Source: CAWFXC01 sp963819735
GTDB taxonomy: Bacteria; Actinomycetota; Acidimicrobiia; IMCC26256; DASPTH01
DNA: 64,000 bases
Reading direction: 5' to 3'
Assembly (NCBI GenBank): GCA_963819735.1
Contig: CAWFXC010000001.1
Coordinates: forward strand, 930,001-994,000
The stretch's first letter is position 1. Every line of letters begins with the position of its first letter. The notes below the pieces were generated by a model, which was not told the origin of the DNA, searched no databases, and saw only the letters and a program-made list of their open reading frames with translations. The position numbers and the translations under genes are program-made. This document shows positions 27,306 to 37,941 of this stretch, piece by piece.

Positions 27306-28231
27306 CAGGTGCCCGCGGCCTGAACGCGGTCCGGGTAGAAGTGCTCGGCCATGCGCCGGAATCCCTCCCGCCAATCGACGCGACACGGACCGGTGATCGC
27401 GGCGCGCTTGGTGTGGTCGGCCACCGCCCCGTGCGACGCGCCGGGGATCTCGTGCACCTCGACCCGCGCGTCGACTCCGAGGAGCGCGCCGAAGAACGCG
27501 GTCCATTCCTGCACGCTCACCGGCGCGTCGCCACCCCAGTTGACGATCGTCGCGGGCACGGTCGCCGCGTCGAGCAGCGCTTCGAGCTGCCCGGCGATGT
27601 CGTCGTCGTGGATGGGGCTGTAGGGCATGGGGTCAAAGCGGGTGACCACCGGCTCGCCCGCGGCGATCGCATCCAGGTGCCACGCCTGGAGACCACCCTG
27701 GTCGCCGTAGGCGGCACACATCCGCGCGATGGTGACGGGTAGGTCGAACGAACGCGCGCAGTAGCGCGCCACCCCCTCCTCGGCGATCTTCGACACCGAA
27801 TAGGGCGCCGACGGCGGCGCCATCGCGTCGCCGAGCGGATCGTCTTCACGAAACGCGTGCCATGGATCCGGATTCGGCTTGTACGTGGTGACCGTCGACA
27901 TCACCAGTGCAGCTTTCGCGGCGCGGCAGTGTTCCAACACGAACCCGGTGCCCTCGGCGTTCACCCGCAGCGCGTGGTCGTAGTCGTCGGGGCTGAAATC
28001 GGCGGCGATGTGCAGGAGGTAGGTGAAGTCGTCCGGCAGGTCGCCGAACTCTCCGCTCGCGATGTCGAGCGTGCGCGTCGTCACCCCGAACGCTTCGACC
28101 CTCTCTCGTGTCGCGGGGTCGGTGAACCGCGCGATCCCCCAGACGTCGTTGTCGGTAGCCAGCGACTGCGCGAGCCCGGACGCGATCCGCCCTGCCGGTC
28201 CGGTGATCAGGATCTTCTCGCCGCTCAGCAT
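27305..28231 (-). CDS. NAD-dependent epimerase/dehydratase (extended SDR)
   Basis: 308 residues. KILITGPAGRIASGLAQSLA gives the GxxGxxG NAD site, DFTYLLHIAADFSPDDYDHA corresponds to the HxAA block, VMSTVTTYK gives the catalytic Ser/Thr, and PYSVSKIAEEG near residues 138-148 gives the YxxxK pair. Substrate-binding C-terminal part follows. Typical activity is epimerisation, dehydration or reduction of a sugar nucleotide or steroid-type alcohol. It is followed by the sulfotransferase gene with a TGATG overlap. The start ATG at 28231 is 20 bases from the divergent side. Confidence 0.85.
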   Translation of the reverse strand: MLSGEKILITGPAGRIASGLAQSLATDNDVWGIARFTDPATRERVEAFGVTTRTLDIASGEFGDLPDDFTYLLHIAADFSPDDYDHALRVNAEGTGFVLEHCRAAKAALVMSTVTTYKPNPDPWHAFREDDPLGDAMAPPSAPYSVSKIAEEGVARYCARSFDLPVTIARMCAAYGDQGGLQAWHLDAIAAGEPVVTRFDPMPYSPIHDDDIAGQLEALLDAATVPATIVNWGGDAPVSVQEWTAFFGALLGVDARVEVHEIPGASHGAVADHTKRAAITGPCRVDWREGFRRMAEHFYPDRVQAAGT

Positions 28232-28381
28232 CGGCGCCTATTCGTCTCCCCAGGGCACGCTGCACCATCACGCGCGCCGACCCGCGCACGCTATCAGCGG
28301 CGCACGCGCGGGCACCCGGAGCCGCCGGCCACCGGTGGTCCGTCGTCGGTACGTGGTCGGGTACCACGGCAGGGGCTACAC

Positions 28382-29344
28382 ATGTGCCCCGTGGACACCG
28401 ACGCCGCCGATCTCACGAGCCCGTCGAGTGGCGCGGAGCCGTCGCTGGAACCCGCGATCCTCGCCGCGCTCGACGGGCTGCTCCGCGCGCTCGAGCTCGA
28501 GCCGTCGGGCGACGATTGCTTCCGCGTACCCGGGGAACCCAGCCGGTTCGATCGGGTCTTCGGCGGCCAGGTCCTCGCGCAGGCGCTGCTCGCCGCGGGC
28601 GCGACCGTCACCGGGAAGAACCCGCACTCCCTCCACGCGTACTTCGTCGAGGCCGGCGCTCCCGGCCAAGCGGTGGACCTCACGGTCGAACGGGTGCGCG
28701 ACGGGCGTTCGATCTCGACCCGCCGCGTGACGGTCACGCAGGACGAACGGCCGTTGCTGATCGCGATGGCTTCGTTCCACCCCGGCTCCGAAGGAACCGA
28801 GCTCGCGGATCCGGCCCCGTCGGCCCCCGGGCCCGACGAGGTCCCGTTGCTGCAGGACTGGGTCCGGCAGAGCCCGGAGGAGCTCCTCCCGTACGGGCGC
28901 GCGTGGGTCGAGCAACCGCCGCCGCTCGACCTGCGCATCGGCGAGCCGCCGAACTTCATGGGTGGTCCGACCGCACAGGGGACGCGCTCGCACTGGATGC
29001 GGCTGCCGCGCGACGTCGGGGACGATCCCCTGCTCCAGCATGCGTTGCTCGCGTACGCGAGCGACTACCTGCTGCTCGACATGATCCGCCGCGCCGACCC
29101 CGACCACTCTTCGTTGGAGGCGTTCTCCGGCTTCAGCCTGGATCACGCGGTGTGGTTCCATCGCCCGGTCCGTCTCGACCGTTGGCACCTCCATTCCCAG
29201 CACACCCAGGCGATCTCCGGCCATCGCGGGTTGGTGCGGGGGACGATCCACGACGCCGACGGTCACCTCGTCGCCAGCGTCGTGCAGGAGGGGCTGGTAC
29301 GTCCGGCGATCACCGTATCCCAACGGGCGGAGACTCCTCGATGA
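28382..29344 (+). CDS. tesB: Acyl-CoA thioesterase II (TesB-like)
   Basis: 320 residues with a double hotdog: SRFDRVFGGQVLAQALLAA near residues 56-74 in the first domain and LDHAVWFHRPVRLDRWHLHSQ near 258-278 in the second, the TesB signature, with the D-Q-T-type triad residues around GFSLDHAVWF and QHTQAISGHRG. It hydrolyses medium and long acyl-CoA esters. ATG at 28382 was chosen; the frame upstream overlaps the epimerase gene and is not coding. Stop and the next ATG overlap as ATGA. Confidence 0.88.
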   Translation: MCPVDTDAADLTSPSSGAEPSLEPAILAALDGLLRALELEPSGDDCFRVPGEPSRFDRVFGGQVLAQALLAAGATVTGKNPHSLHAYFVEAGAPGQAVDLTVERVRDGRSISTRRVTVTQDERPLLIAMASFHPGSEGTELADPAPSAPGPDEVPLLQDWVRQSPEELLPYGRAWVEQPPPLDLRIGEPPNFMGGPTAQGTRSHWMRLPRDVGDDPLLQHALLAYASDYLLLDMIRRADPDHSSLEAFSGFSLDHAVWFHRPVRLDRWHLHSQHTQAISGHRGLVRGTIHDADGHLVASVVQEGLVRPAITVSQRAETPR

Positions 29345-29931
29345 CGTCGATCGAACATCGCCTCTTCCAGCAGCCGTGGCCCGAGGGCGAGTACCGCTTC
29401 TTCCAACTCGGGTTCGTCGTCGACGACGTCGTGGCTGCGGCGGCGCGCTGGGCCAACGTCTTCGGTATCGGGCCCTTCCACGTGCTGCCGCCGGTGGAGA
29501 CGTCCGGCACCTACCGAGGCGCCGAGTCGATCGTCGAGCTACAGGTCGGTGTCGCGCAGGCCGGACCGGTGCAGATCGAGCTGATCCAGCAACGTTGCGA
29601 TCGCCCGAGCGTCTACCGCGACCTCTTCGGCCCGAGTGAGTCGGGGTTTCACCAGCTCTGCACCGTGACTCCCGACTACGACGGCAAGAAGGCGCGTTAC
29701 GAACGACTGGGGTACGAACTCGCCGGCGAAGTCGTGTTCGGGAAGGGCATGCGCTCGGCCTTCTTCGACACCGTCGACGACTTCGGGTTCTTCACCGAAG
29801 TCGTCGAGGAGGCTCCGGGATTCCTCGCGCAGCTGGCGACGATCGCCGACACGTGCGCCGCGTGGGACGGTCGCGATCCCGTCCGCCTCCTCACCCGCGA
29901 CGGCTACCGCACGCCCGAGGAATCCGGATAG
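29341..29931 (+). CDS. VOC-family protein, methylmalonyl-CoA-epimerase-like
   Basis: 196 residues. FFQLGFVVDDVVAAAARWANVFGIGPFHVL near residues 20-49 and SGFHQLCTVTPDYDGKKARYERLGYEL near 100-126 form the two halves of a glyoxalase fold, and FFTEVVEE ends the second. The pattern VVDDVVAAAARW-GIGPF is common in Acidimicrobial and mycobacterial VOC enzymes linked to steroid or acyl-CoA catabolism. Coupled to tesB by a 4-base overlap, suggesting an acyl-CoA related role. Substrate unknown. Confidence 0.78.
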   Translation: MTSIEHRLFQQPWPEGEYRFFQLGFVVDDVVAAAARWANVFGIGPFHVLPPVETSGTYRGAESIVELQVGVAQAGPVQIELIQQRCDRPSVYRDLFGPSESGFHQLCTVTPDYDGKKARYERLGYELAGEVVFGKGMRSAFFDTVDDFGFFTEVVEEAPGFLAQLATIADTCAAWDGRDPVRLLTRDGYRTPEESG

Positions 29932-29982
29932 TTCCGCCGCGCACTCGCGGTGTCAGCGTCAGTGCCGGTGCCGGTGCCGGCG

Positions 29983-30525
29983 TCAGCGTCCGAACATGCC
30001 GACGATCGTGCCCCGCGCCAGTGCGTTGAACGTGAGGTTGAAGCCGACGAGGGCCGGGGTCGCACCGGCATCGAGGCCGAGGGTCGGGACACCGACCGCG
30101 TGCACCGCGAAGACGTAGCGGTGGACACCGTGCCCGGGCGGCGGGGCAGCGCCGACGTATCCGAGGGCGCCCATGTCGTTGCGGGCGTGTATCGCCCCGG
30201 CGGGCAGGCCCACCATGTCGCCGCTCCCCGCCCCTCGCGCCAGCTCGGTGACCGCGGCCGGGATGTCGAAGAGCACCCAGTGCCAGAACCCGCTCCCGGT
30301 CGGCGCGTCGGGGTCGAAACAGGTGACCGCGAACGACGCGGTCTCGGCGGGCGCGCCGGTCCACCGGAGCTGAGGGGACACGTTGTCGCCGGTCATCCCC
30401 ATGACGTCGGCGAGATGCAGGTCCGGCAGGGTCTGGCCCGCTGCGAAGTCGTCGCTCGTGACCGTCAGCGCGGGCACCGGCGGCAGGAAGTCGTAGGGAA
30501 GTGGGGCGCGGGCGGGATCACTCAT
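29983..30525 (-). CDS. YbhB/YbcL-family (Raf kinase inhibitor-like, PEBP) protein
   Basis: 180 residues. Signature parts: DNVSPQLRWTGAP near residues 47-59, FAVTCFDPDAPTGSGFWHWVLFDIP near 65-89 with the D-x-D-A-P ligand-binding site, and PPGHGVHRYVFAVHAV near 128-143. Bacterial members are cytoplasmic or periplasmic proteins of unclear role that bind anionic ligands. No signal peptide. ATG at 30525 follows a GGAGG box; the longer frame upstream has no family resemblance. Confidence 0.87.
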   Translation of the reverse strand: MSDPARAPLPYDFLPPVPALTVTSDDFAAGQTLPDLHLADVMGMTGDNVSPQLRWTGAPAETASFAVTCFDPDAPTGSGFWHWVLFDIPAAVTELARGAGSGDMVGLPAGAIHARNDMGALGYVGAAPPPGHGVHRYVFAVHAVGVPTLGLDAGATPALVGFNLTFNALARGTIVGMFGR

Positions 30526-30737
30526 GGCGACGGTGCCTCCTCGGCGTGGGCAGATGAGCTCGATTCCGTGCGCACCGTACGCCCGTCGAGCGAGTCGCAC
30601 ACGCGCTGCGGCGCCACGGAATCGGCCGTTGACCCGGGCACGGGCGGGCGCGACAGTCGGAGGACTACGACAGACAGTCGACGGGTACGCGAGATGAGAC
30701 ATCGGCGGGCGGCGCCCGCGAGCAAGGGGGCTCTCTC

Positions 30738-30932
30738 ATGACGAATCAGCAAGTGGAGTTCGAAGCCTCGAAGTTCGGCTTCCATCTCGACCGGGTCGAG
30801 GACGACGTCCAGGGTGTCGTGTACCAGTGGCATCGCGGAGTCGATCGCCGGTGGCCGTCGTTCCTGACCGAGCGCGAAGCGCTCGCGTGGATGGACGCCC
30901 GACTCTCGGGCTCCCATCTCGTCCCCCGCTGA
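30738..30932 (+). CDS. Small hypothetical protein
   Basis: 64 residues, with even composition: QVEFEASKFGFHLDRVEDD, then VYQWHRGVDRRWPSFLTEREALAWMDA. Not hydrophobic. The start ATG has AGCAAGGGGG upstream, and a strong hairpin begins 5 bases after the stop, which supports it as a real unit. No family recognised. Confidence 0.62.
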   Translation: MTNQQVEFEASKFGFHLDRVEDDVQGVVYQWHRGVDRRWPSFLTEREALAWMDARLSGSHLVPR

Positions 30933-30937
30933 CGTGA

Positions 30938-30967
30938 GGATCCGCCCGGCAATGGCCGGGCGGATCC
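30938..30967 (+). terminator. Perfect 13-bp hairpin terminator
   Basis: GGATCCGCCCGGC pairs with GCCGGGCGGATCC over a 4-base loop (aatg). It starts just after the stop of the small gene and faces the cupin gene end, so it may serve both directions. No T tract follows, as is common in GC-rich actinobacteria. Confidence 0.65.
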
Positions 30968-31014
30968 CCGCGTGCGTGACGTGGCGACGGCCGCGAACCG
31001 GCGGCTCGCGGTTG

Positions 31015-31380
31015 CTAGCGCCGCTTCGCGTAGTCAGCGGCGCCTTGCCAATCGATGACGACACACGGCTCGTCGCCCACGATCCACGCGTCGTGGCCGG
31101 GCGCGGCGTTCATGAAGTCGCCGGGCCCGAACTCCACCTCTTGGCCGTCGTCCATGACCACCTTCATCCGTCCGGAGACGAAGTAACCCATGTGGGCGGC
31201 CTGGCAACTGTCGGTTCCCGCGATCGGCTTCACGTGCTCCGACCACCGCCAGCCGGGCTCGAAGGTGGCCCGACCGACCGGCCCTTCGTCGAGATTCACC
31301 AACTCGATCTGACCCATGCCCGCCTGGAAGGGTCGGGTCTCCTCCGGCTTGTCGAAGCTCTTGCGCACGAGACCAGCCAT
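31015..31380 (-). CDS. Cupin-domain protein
   Basis: 121 residues with one cupin fold. GRATFEPGWRWSEHVKPIAG near residues 36-55 holds the G(x)5HxH-like first motif in a degenerate form, HMGYFVSGRMKVVMDDGQE near 66-84 is the beta-strand core, and FGPGDFMNAAPGHDAWIVG near 86-104 carries the second motif (PGH). Only two to three metal ligands remain, so a sensory or binding role is as likely as catalysis. ATG 31380 was chosen because the sequence upstream is low in family character. Confidence 0.72.
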   Translation of the reverse strand: MAGLVRKSFDKPEETRPFQAGMGQIELVNLDEGPVGRATFEPGWRWSEHVKPIAGTDSCQAAHMGYFVSGRMKVVMDDGQEVEFGPGDFMNAAPGHDAWIVGDEPCVVIDWQGAADYAKRR

Positions 31381-31499
31381 CCGTACCCCCTTCATCGCAG
31401 GGTCGACCGACCGGCCGACCCGTCGGTACTGCGCCTCTCCACCAAATTCGTACGCTTGCCGGTTGCGGTGCGCAAGAGGCACCCGCGAGAAAGACCTCG

Positions 31500-32243
31500 T
31501 CAGCGCGACGCGAACTCGGTGGCCACGATCCGCTGGTCGTGCACACCGGCCGCGCGTGCGGAGGCCAGCCACACGATCGGTGGCCCCATCACGGTGGGAT
31601 CGAGCAGTCGCTCGCGCGTGGCGGACGGCGTGTCCTCGGGAATCATCTCGGTGGCCGTGGCGCCGCCCGGCAGGAGCAGGTTGACCGTCACCGGCGTGTC
31701 CGCCAGATCGGCGGCCATGACGCGGGACAGCGCTTCGACGGCCGCCCCGGACGGCCCGTACGGGACGAATCCCCGCCGCGTCATCGTCTGCTCGCTCATC
31801 GAGATGGTGACGATCCGTCCGGCGCCCGCCGCCACCATGCGCGGCGCCACCGCCCTCGCCACGAGGAACGCCCCGGTCACCTTCGTGTCGATCACGTCGC
31901 GAAAGCCGTCCGGGGTGACCGCCCAGAACGGTTGCGGCTCGGTGAGGAAGCGAGGGTTGACGGTGCGCATCCCGATCCCCGCGTTGTTGACGAGCACGTC
32001 GAGTCCGCCGAGCCGATCCCAGACTTCGCCGACGACCCTGCCGACCGCCGCTTCGTCGCGGACGTCGAGCGCCACGCCCACCGCGTCGGGCCCGAGCAAT
32101 TGCGCGGCGGCCTGCGCGCGGGCCAACTGACGACTGGTGACGACGACGCGGGCGCCGGCCGCGCTCAGGGCAATGGCCATCGCCGCGCCCAGGCCACTGG
32201 TGGCGCCGGTGACCATCACGCGCGTCCCGGCCAGCTCGCTCAC
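31500..32243 (-). CDS. SDR-family protein lacking the catalytic lysine
   Basis: About 247 residues from GTG at 32243, or 254 from ATG at 32264. TRVMVTGATSGLGAAMAIALS is the cofactor loop and NNAGIGMRTVNPRFL the NNAG motif. The catalytic centre reads SMSEQTMTRRGFVPYGPSGAAVEALS: Ser and Tyr are in place, but the usual lysine four positions after Tyr is Gly. The change affects a residue normally needed for NAD(P) binding and Tyr activation. It may be a degenerate or binding-only member. Reads in the same direction as the methyltransferase and UvrA-like genes, with a 50-70 base gap. Confidence 0.78.
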   Translation of the reverse strand: MSELAGTRVMVTGATSGLGAAMAIALSAAGARVVVTSRQLARAQAAAQLLGPDAVGVALDVRDEAAVGRVVGEVWDRLGGLDVLVNNAGIGMRTVNPRFLTEPQPFWAVTPDGFRDVIDTKVTGAFLVARAVAPRMVAAGAGRIVTISMSEQTMTRRGFVPYGPSGAAVEALSRVMAADLADTPVTVNLLLPGGATATEMIPEDTPSATRERLLDPTVMGPPIVWLASARAAGVHDQRIVATEFASR

Positions 32244-32312
32244 CGCGACGAACCTAGGGCACATCGGGGCGGCGTCCGCTCCGGTGCCGTCGGTCAGGCC
32301 CGCGTCCCACCC

Positions 32313-33155
32313 TTAAGTCGTCGCGACGAGGAAGTCCTCGCCGCTCGACGGGCGGAGACCATCGGCCCGATCAGCGAAGTAGCGCACGGCGAGGTCGCCC
32401 GCCGAGACGTGCTCGGCCCGCGCGAACCCGGCTTCACGCGCGAGCGTGAGCATCTCGTCGGGCGTGTACAAGCTGATGAACGGCGTGCCCGACCGGCGCG
32501 CCCCTTCCTGGGCGGCTTCGTACCCGGCACGGTCGGGCTCGTCGAGCAGCTCGGTGGGCAGGAGAAAGGTCATGGCCAGCAGCGATCCCGCGGGCAGCTC
32601 CGCGACCCGACGCAGCGTGGCGACGGTCGCCTCTTCGGTCAGGTACATCGAGACCCCGGTCGAGACCACGACCGCGGGCTGCCGCGTGTCGAAACCGGCC
32701 GCGTTCAGCTCGTCCCACCACGACCCGCCCGACTCGAAGTCGACGGCCACGAACCGCAGCCAATCGGGCTCCGGGTATTCGAGCGCGGCGAGCCGCGCTC
32801 GCTTCCATGCCTGCGGCTCGGCCTGGTCGATCTCGTACACCCGCATCCGTGACGCCACGTCCGATCGACGCTGCGCGAACGTGTCGAGCCCCGCGCCCAG
32901 CAGCACGTACTGGGCGACGCCATTGGCGGCGCGTTCGGCGACCAGGTCTTCGACGAACCTGCCGCGCGCGACCATGCCCGCGCGGAACGGGCCGGTCCAC
33001 CCTGGATCCATGTCGGGACGGGAGCGCCAATCGTCGCCGGGCGCGACGAGACGCAACCCGAGCTCGTCCTCGAGCACGTGGGGCGGTGGATCGACCAGCA
33101 CGTGCATGGCGCGCCAGAGCGCGGTCCGCACTGCAGTGCTGTCCGGTTCCGCCAC
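32313..33155 (-). CDS. Class I SAM-dependent methyltransferase (TIGR00027-like)
   Basis: 280 residues. AQYVLLGAGLDTFAQRR near residues 82-98 is the SAM-binding GAGLDT motif of this actinobacterial and mycobacterial family, followed by VYEIDQAEPQAWKR near 105-118 (acidic strand binding ribose) and VVVSTGVSMYLTEEATV near 161-177. The target is unknown; members have been suggested to act on polyketide or leucine carboxyl groups. It starts 9 bases after the UvrA-like gene stop, so the two are very probably one transcript. Confidence 0.82.
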   Translation of the reverse strand: MAEPDSTAVRTALWRAMHVLVDPPPHVLEDELGLRLVAPGDDWRSRPDMDPGWTGPFRAGMVARGRFVEDLVAERAANGVAQYVLLGAGLDTFAQRRSDVASRMRVYEIDQAEPQAWKRARLAALEYPEPDWLRFVAVDFESGGSWWDELNAAGFDTRQPAVVVSTGVSMYLTEEATVATLRRVAELPAGSLLAMTFLLPTELLDEPDRAGYEAAQEGARRSGTPFISLYTPDEMLTLAREAGFARAEHVSAGDLAVRYFADRADGLRPSSGEDFLVATT

Positions 33156-33164
33156 GACGGGGGC

Positions 33165-35586
<2,422 letters not shown>

Positions 35587-35641
35587 AGGCGACGACGTTA
35601 CGCGCCCGGTGGCGAGACGACCCCGCCCCGCGCGAGCACGG

Positions 35642-36259
35642 TCAGCGGGCGAGTGGGTTCGGCGTCGGGTCGCCGACCCGGTGGAGCGTGTGGCGGTCCG
35701 TGTGATGGAACGGTTCGTCGCGGTCGAGTACCTGGAGCACGGTGTCCTCGTCGTACCCCCACGTGCCGTCGGCGTTCACCGTGACCGTGACTGCGAACGA
35801 CATCGTGCGAAACGCGTGCTCGAGGAACGGGTTCGAACAGATGCCGTACGCGGTCTGCCCTCGCTCGGCGCGCAACGTGAACGTCGTCGCGTCGGCCGTG
35901 ACGGGTCCTGACGCCAACGCGACCTGGGCACGAGGTATCGCGATCGACAACGTGACCGTCTCTTCGGCAGGGTTCCAGAGCCAGTAGCCGACCTGATCGT
36001 GGAAGGTCTCCACCTCACCGGGCTTGGTGATGTGCTTGTGGTATCGCAGTCCGTAGAAGTACTGCGGGCCGTTCGTCTGGGGGTCGATGGGCTGCAGCTC
36101 GTAGCGCTCCACGTAGCGGTCCGCTTCGGACCCCTCGACGACGGGGTGCACGTCAGCACCCGCCGCGCCCTCCCACACTCCGGCCATGCCGGTCAGTGGT
36201 CCGAGGTTCGCCAGCGTGTGCGGATCGAGCTCGGGTTCGGTGAACACATCCTCGGTCAT
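35642..36259 (-). CDS. Nitrobindin-like / FABP-like heme-binding beta-barrel protein
   Basis: 205 residues. LTGMAGVWEGAAGADVHP near residues 22-39 is the GxWxGxG-type strand that opens nitrobindin and THAP4-like barrels. Beta strands follow: VERYELQPIDPQT, GPQYFYGLRYHKHI, HDQVGYWLWNPAEETVTLSIA. The late HTDRHTLHRV supplies a possible heme His. Family proteins bind ferric heme and nitrogen species, but some lack the ligand. The ATG is followed by an acidic start; the longer frame is not family-like. Confidence 0.68.
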   Translation of the reverse strand: MTEDVFTEPELDPHTLANLGPLTGMAGVWEGAAGADVHPVVEGSEADRYVERYELQPIDPQTNGPQYFYGLRYHKHITKPGEVETFHDQVGYWLWNPAEETVTLSIAIPRAQVALASGPVTADATTFTLRAERGQTAYGICSNPFLEHAFRTMSFAVTVTVNADGTWGYDEDTVLQVLDRDEPFHHTDRHTLHRVGDPTPNPLAR

Positions 36260-36430
36260 CCGCACGAGGATATTGCGACCGCGCGCCACGTCACCCGAAG
36301 CGCGAACCGTCGCCGTCATTGAAAATTTAGCGCGAGGGAGGGGGCTTGCCGCAAACGACCGAAACGTGCTCACCATCGCTCCTGCGCGGAGCCGATCACG
36401 GCCCGAACCGATGCCACCAGGAGTTGTGGG

Positions 36431-37909
36431 ATGAGCGCGACGACGGAACATGCGGTGGTGATCGCGGGCGGCGGTCCGACCGGGCTGATGTTGGCGGGCG
36501 AGCTGGCGTTGGCGGGGATCGACGTCGTCATCGTCGAACGACGCGCCAGTCAGGATCTCGACGGATCGCGCGCCGGTGGTCTGCACTCCCGCACCATCGA
36601 GGTGCTCGATCAGCGCGGCATCGCGGAACGATTCCTCGCCGGCCGGGCCAGAGTCGCCCAGGTCGGCCTCGGACATCAGCGACTTCCCCACCCGCCACAA
36701 CTACGGGCTCGCGCTCTGGCAGAGCGACTTCGAGCCCATCCTGGCCGACTGGGTCGGTGAGCTCGGGGTCCCGATCCTTCGCGGCCGCGAGGTCGTGGGC
36801 TTCGCGCAGGACGACACCGGCGTCGATGTCGAGCTGTCCGACGACCCGTCGATCCGAGCCGAGTATCTCGTCGGCTGCGACGGCGGGCGCAGCCTGATCC
36901 GCAAGGCGGCCGGCATCGACTTCCCCGGGTTGGATCCCTCGACCAGCTGGATGATCGCCGAGGTCGAGATGGACGAGGAGCCGGAGATCGGCGTCCGCCC
37001 CGAGGGCGGTGGCATCGGTCCCGTCAACCGGGTGGAAGGCGGCGGTCCGTTCGGGGTCGTGCTCAGGGAACAGCAGGTCGAACACGCCGGCGAACCCACC
37101 CTGGCGGACCTCCGCGAGGCGCTCGTCGCCGCCTACGGGACGGACTTCGGGGCGCACAGCCCGACCTGGATCTCCCGCTTCACCGACATGACCCGGCAGG
37201 CCGCGTCCTACCGCCACGGCCGGGTGCTGCTCGCCGGCGACGCCGCGCACGTGCATCCCCCGCAGGGCGGCCAGGGCCTCAACATCGGCGTGCAGGACGC
37301 GGTGAACCTGGGCTGGAAGCTGGCCCAGGTGGTCGACGAGACGTCACCCGAGAGTCTCCTCGACACGTACCACGCCGAACGGCATCCGGTCGGTGCCCGC
37401 GTGTTGCGCTACACCATGGCGCAGGTCGCGCTCAGCACCCCCGACGACCGTCACCAGGCCCTGCGCGACACCATGACCGAGCTGCTGAGCATGGACGAGC
37501 CGCGCCGGCGCACCGCCGGGATGCTCTCCGGTCTCGACATCCACTACGACCTCGGAGAAGGACACCCGCTGCTCGGGCGGCGCATGCCCGACCTCGACCT
37601 GCACACCGCCGACGGTCCGACGCGCGTGTTCACACTGCTGCACGACGCCCGGCCCGTGCTCCTCGACCTCGGCGAGCCCGGCGGTTTCGACATCTGCTCC
37701 GTGGGCGCATCGCGTGCGGTTGGTCGACGCCACGCACGACGGCGCGTGGGAGCTCCCGGTCATCGGCGAGGTCGCCGCGCCCGCCGGCGGTGTTGATCCG
37801 ACCCGACGGACACGTCGCCTGGGTCGGAGACGTCACGGACGCCGCGCTGCCACGAGCACTGACCACCTGGTTCGGAGAGCCTCGGCGCGGACCCATCCTG
37901 AACTCGTAA
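36431..37909 (+). pseudogene. FAD-dependent aromatic monooxygenase (PheA/TfdB type), with three +1 frameshifts
   Basis: Corrected length 491 residues. VVIAGGGPTGLMLAGELALAG gives the FAD GxGxxG loop. Frame one stops making sense near 36675-36690; frame two resumes at DISDFPTRHNYGLALWQ, continues with GCDGGRSLIRKAAG, VLLAGDAAHVHPPQGGQGLN, and ends sense near 37697-37700. Frame three carries APWAHRVRLVDATHDGAW; a final shift at about 37788 leads to AVLIRPDGHVAWVGD and GPILNS before the TAA at 37907. The C-terminal thioredoxin-like domain is intact after correction. Hydroxylates phenols, with NAD(P)H. It precedes a sulfatase gene on the same strand. Confidence 0.85.
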
Positions 37910-37941
37910 GTATGAGCGGTATCGGGCTTAGAGTCCCCGCT

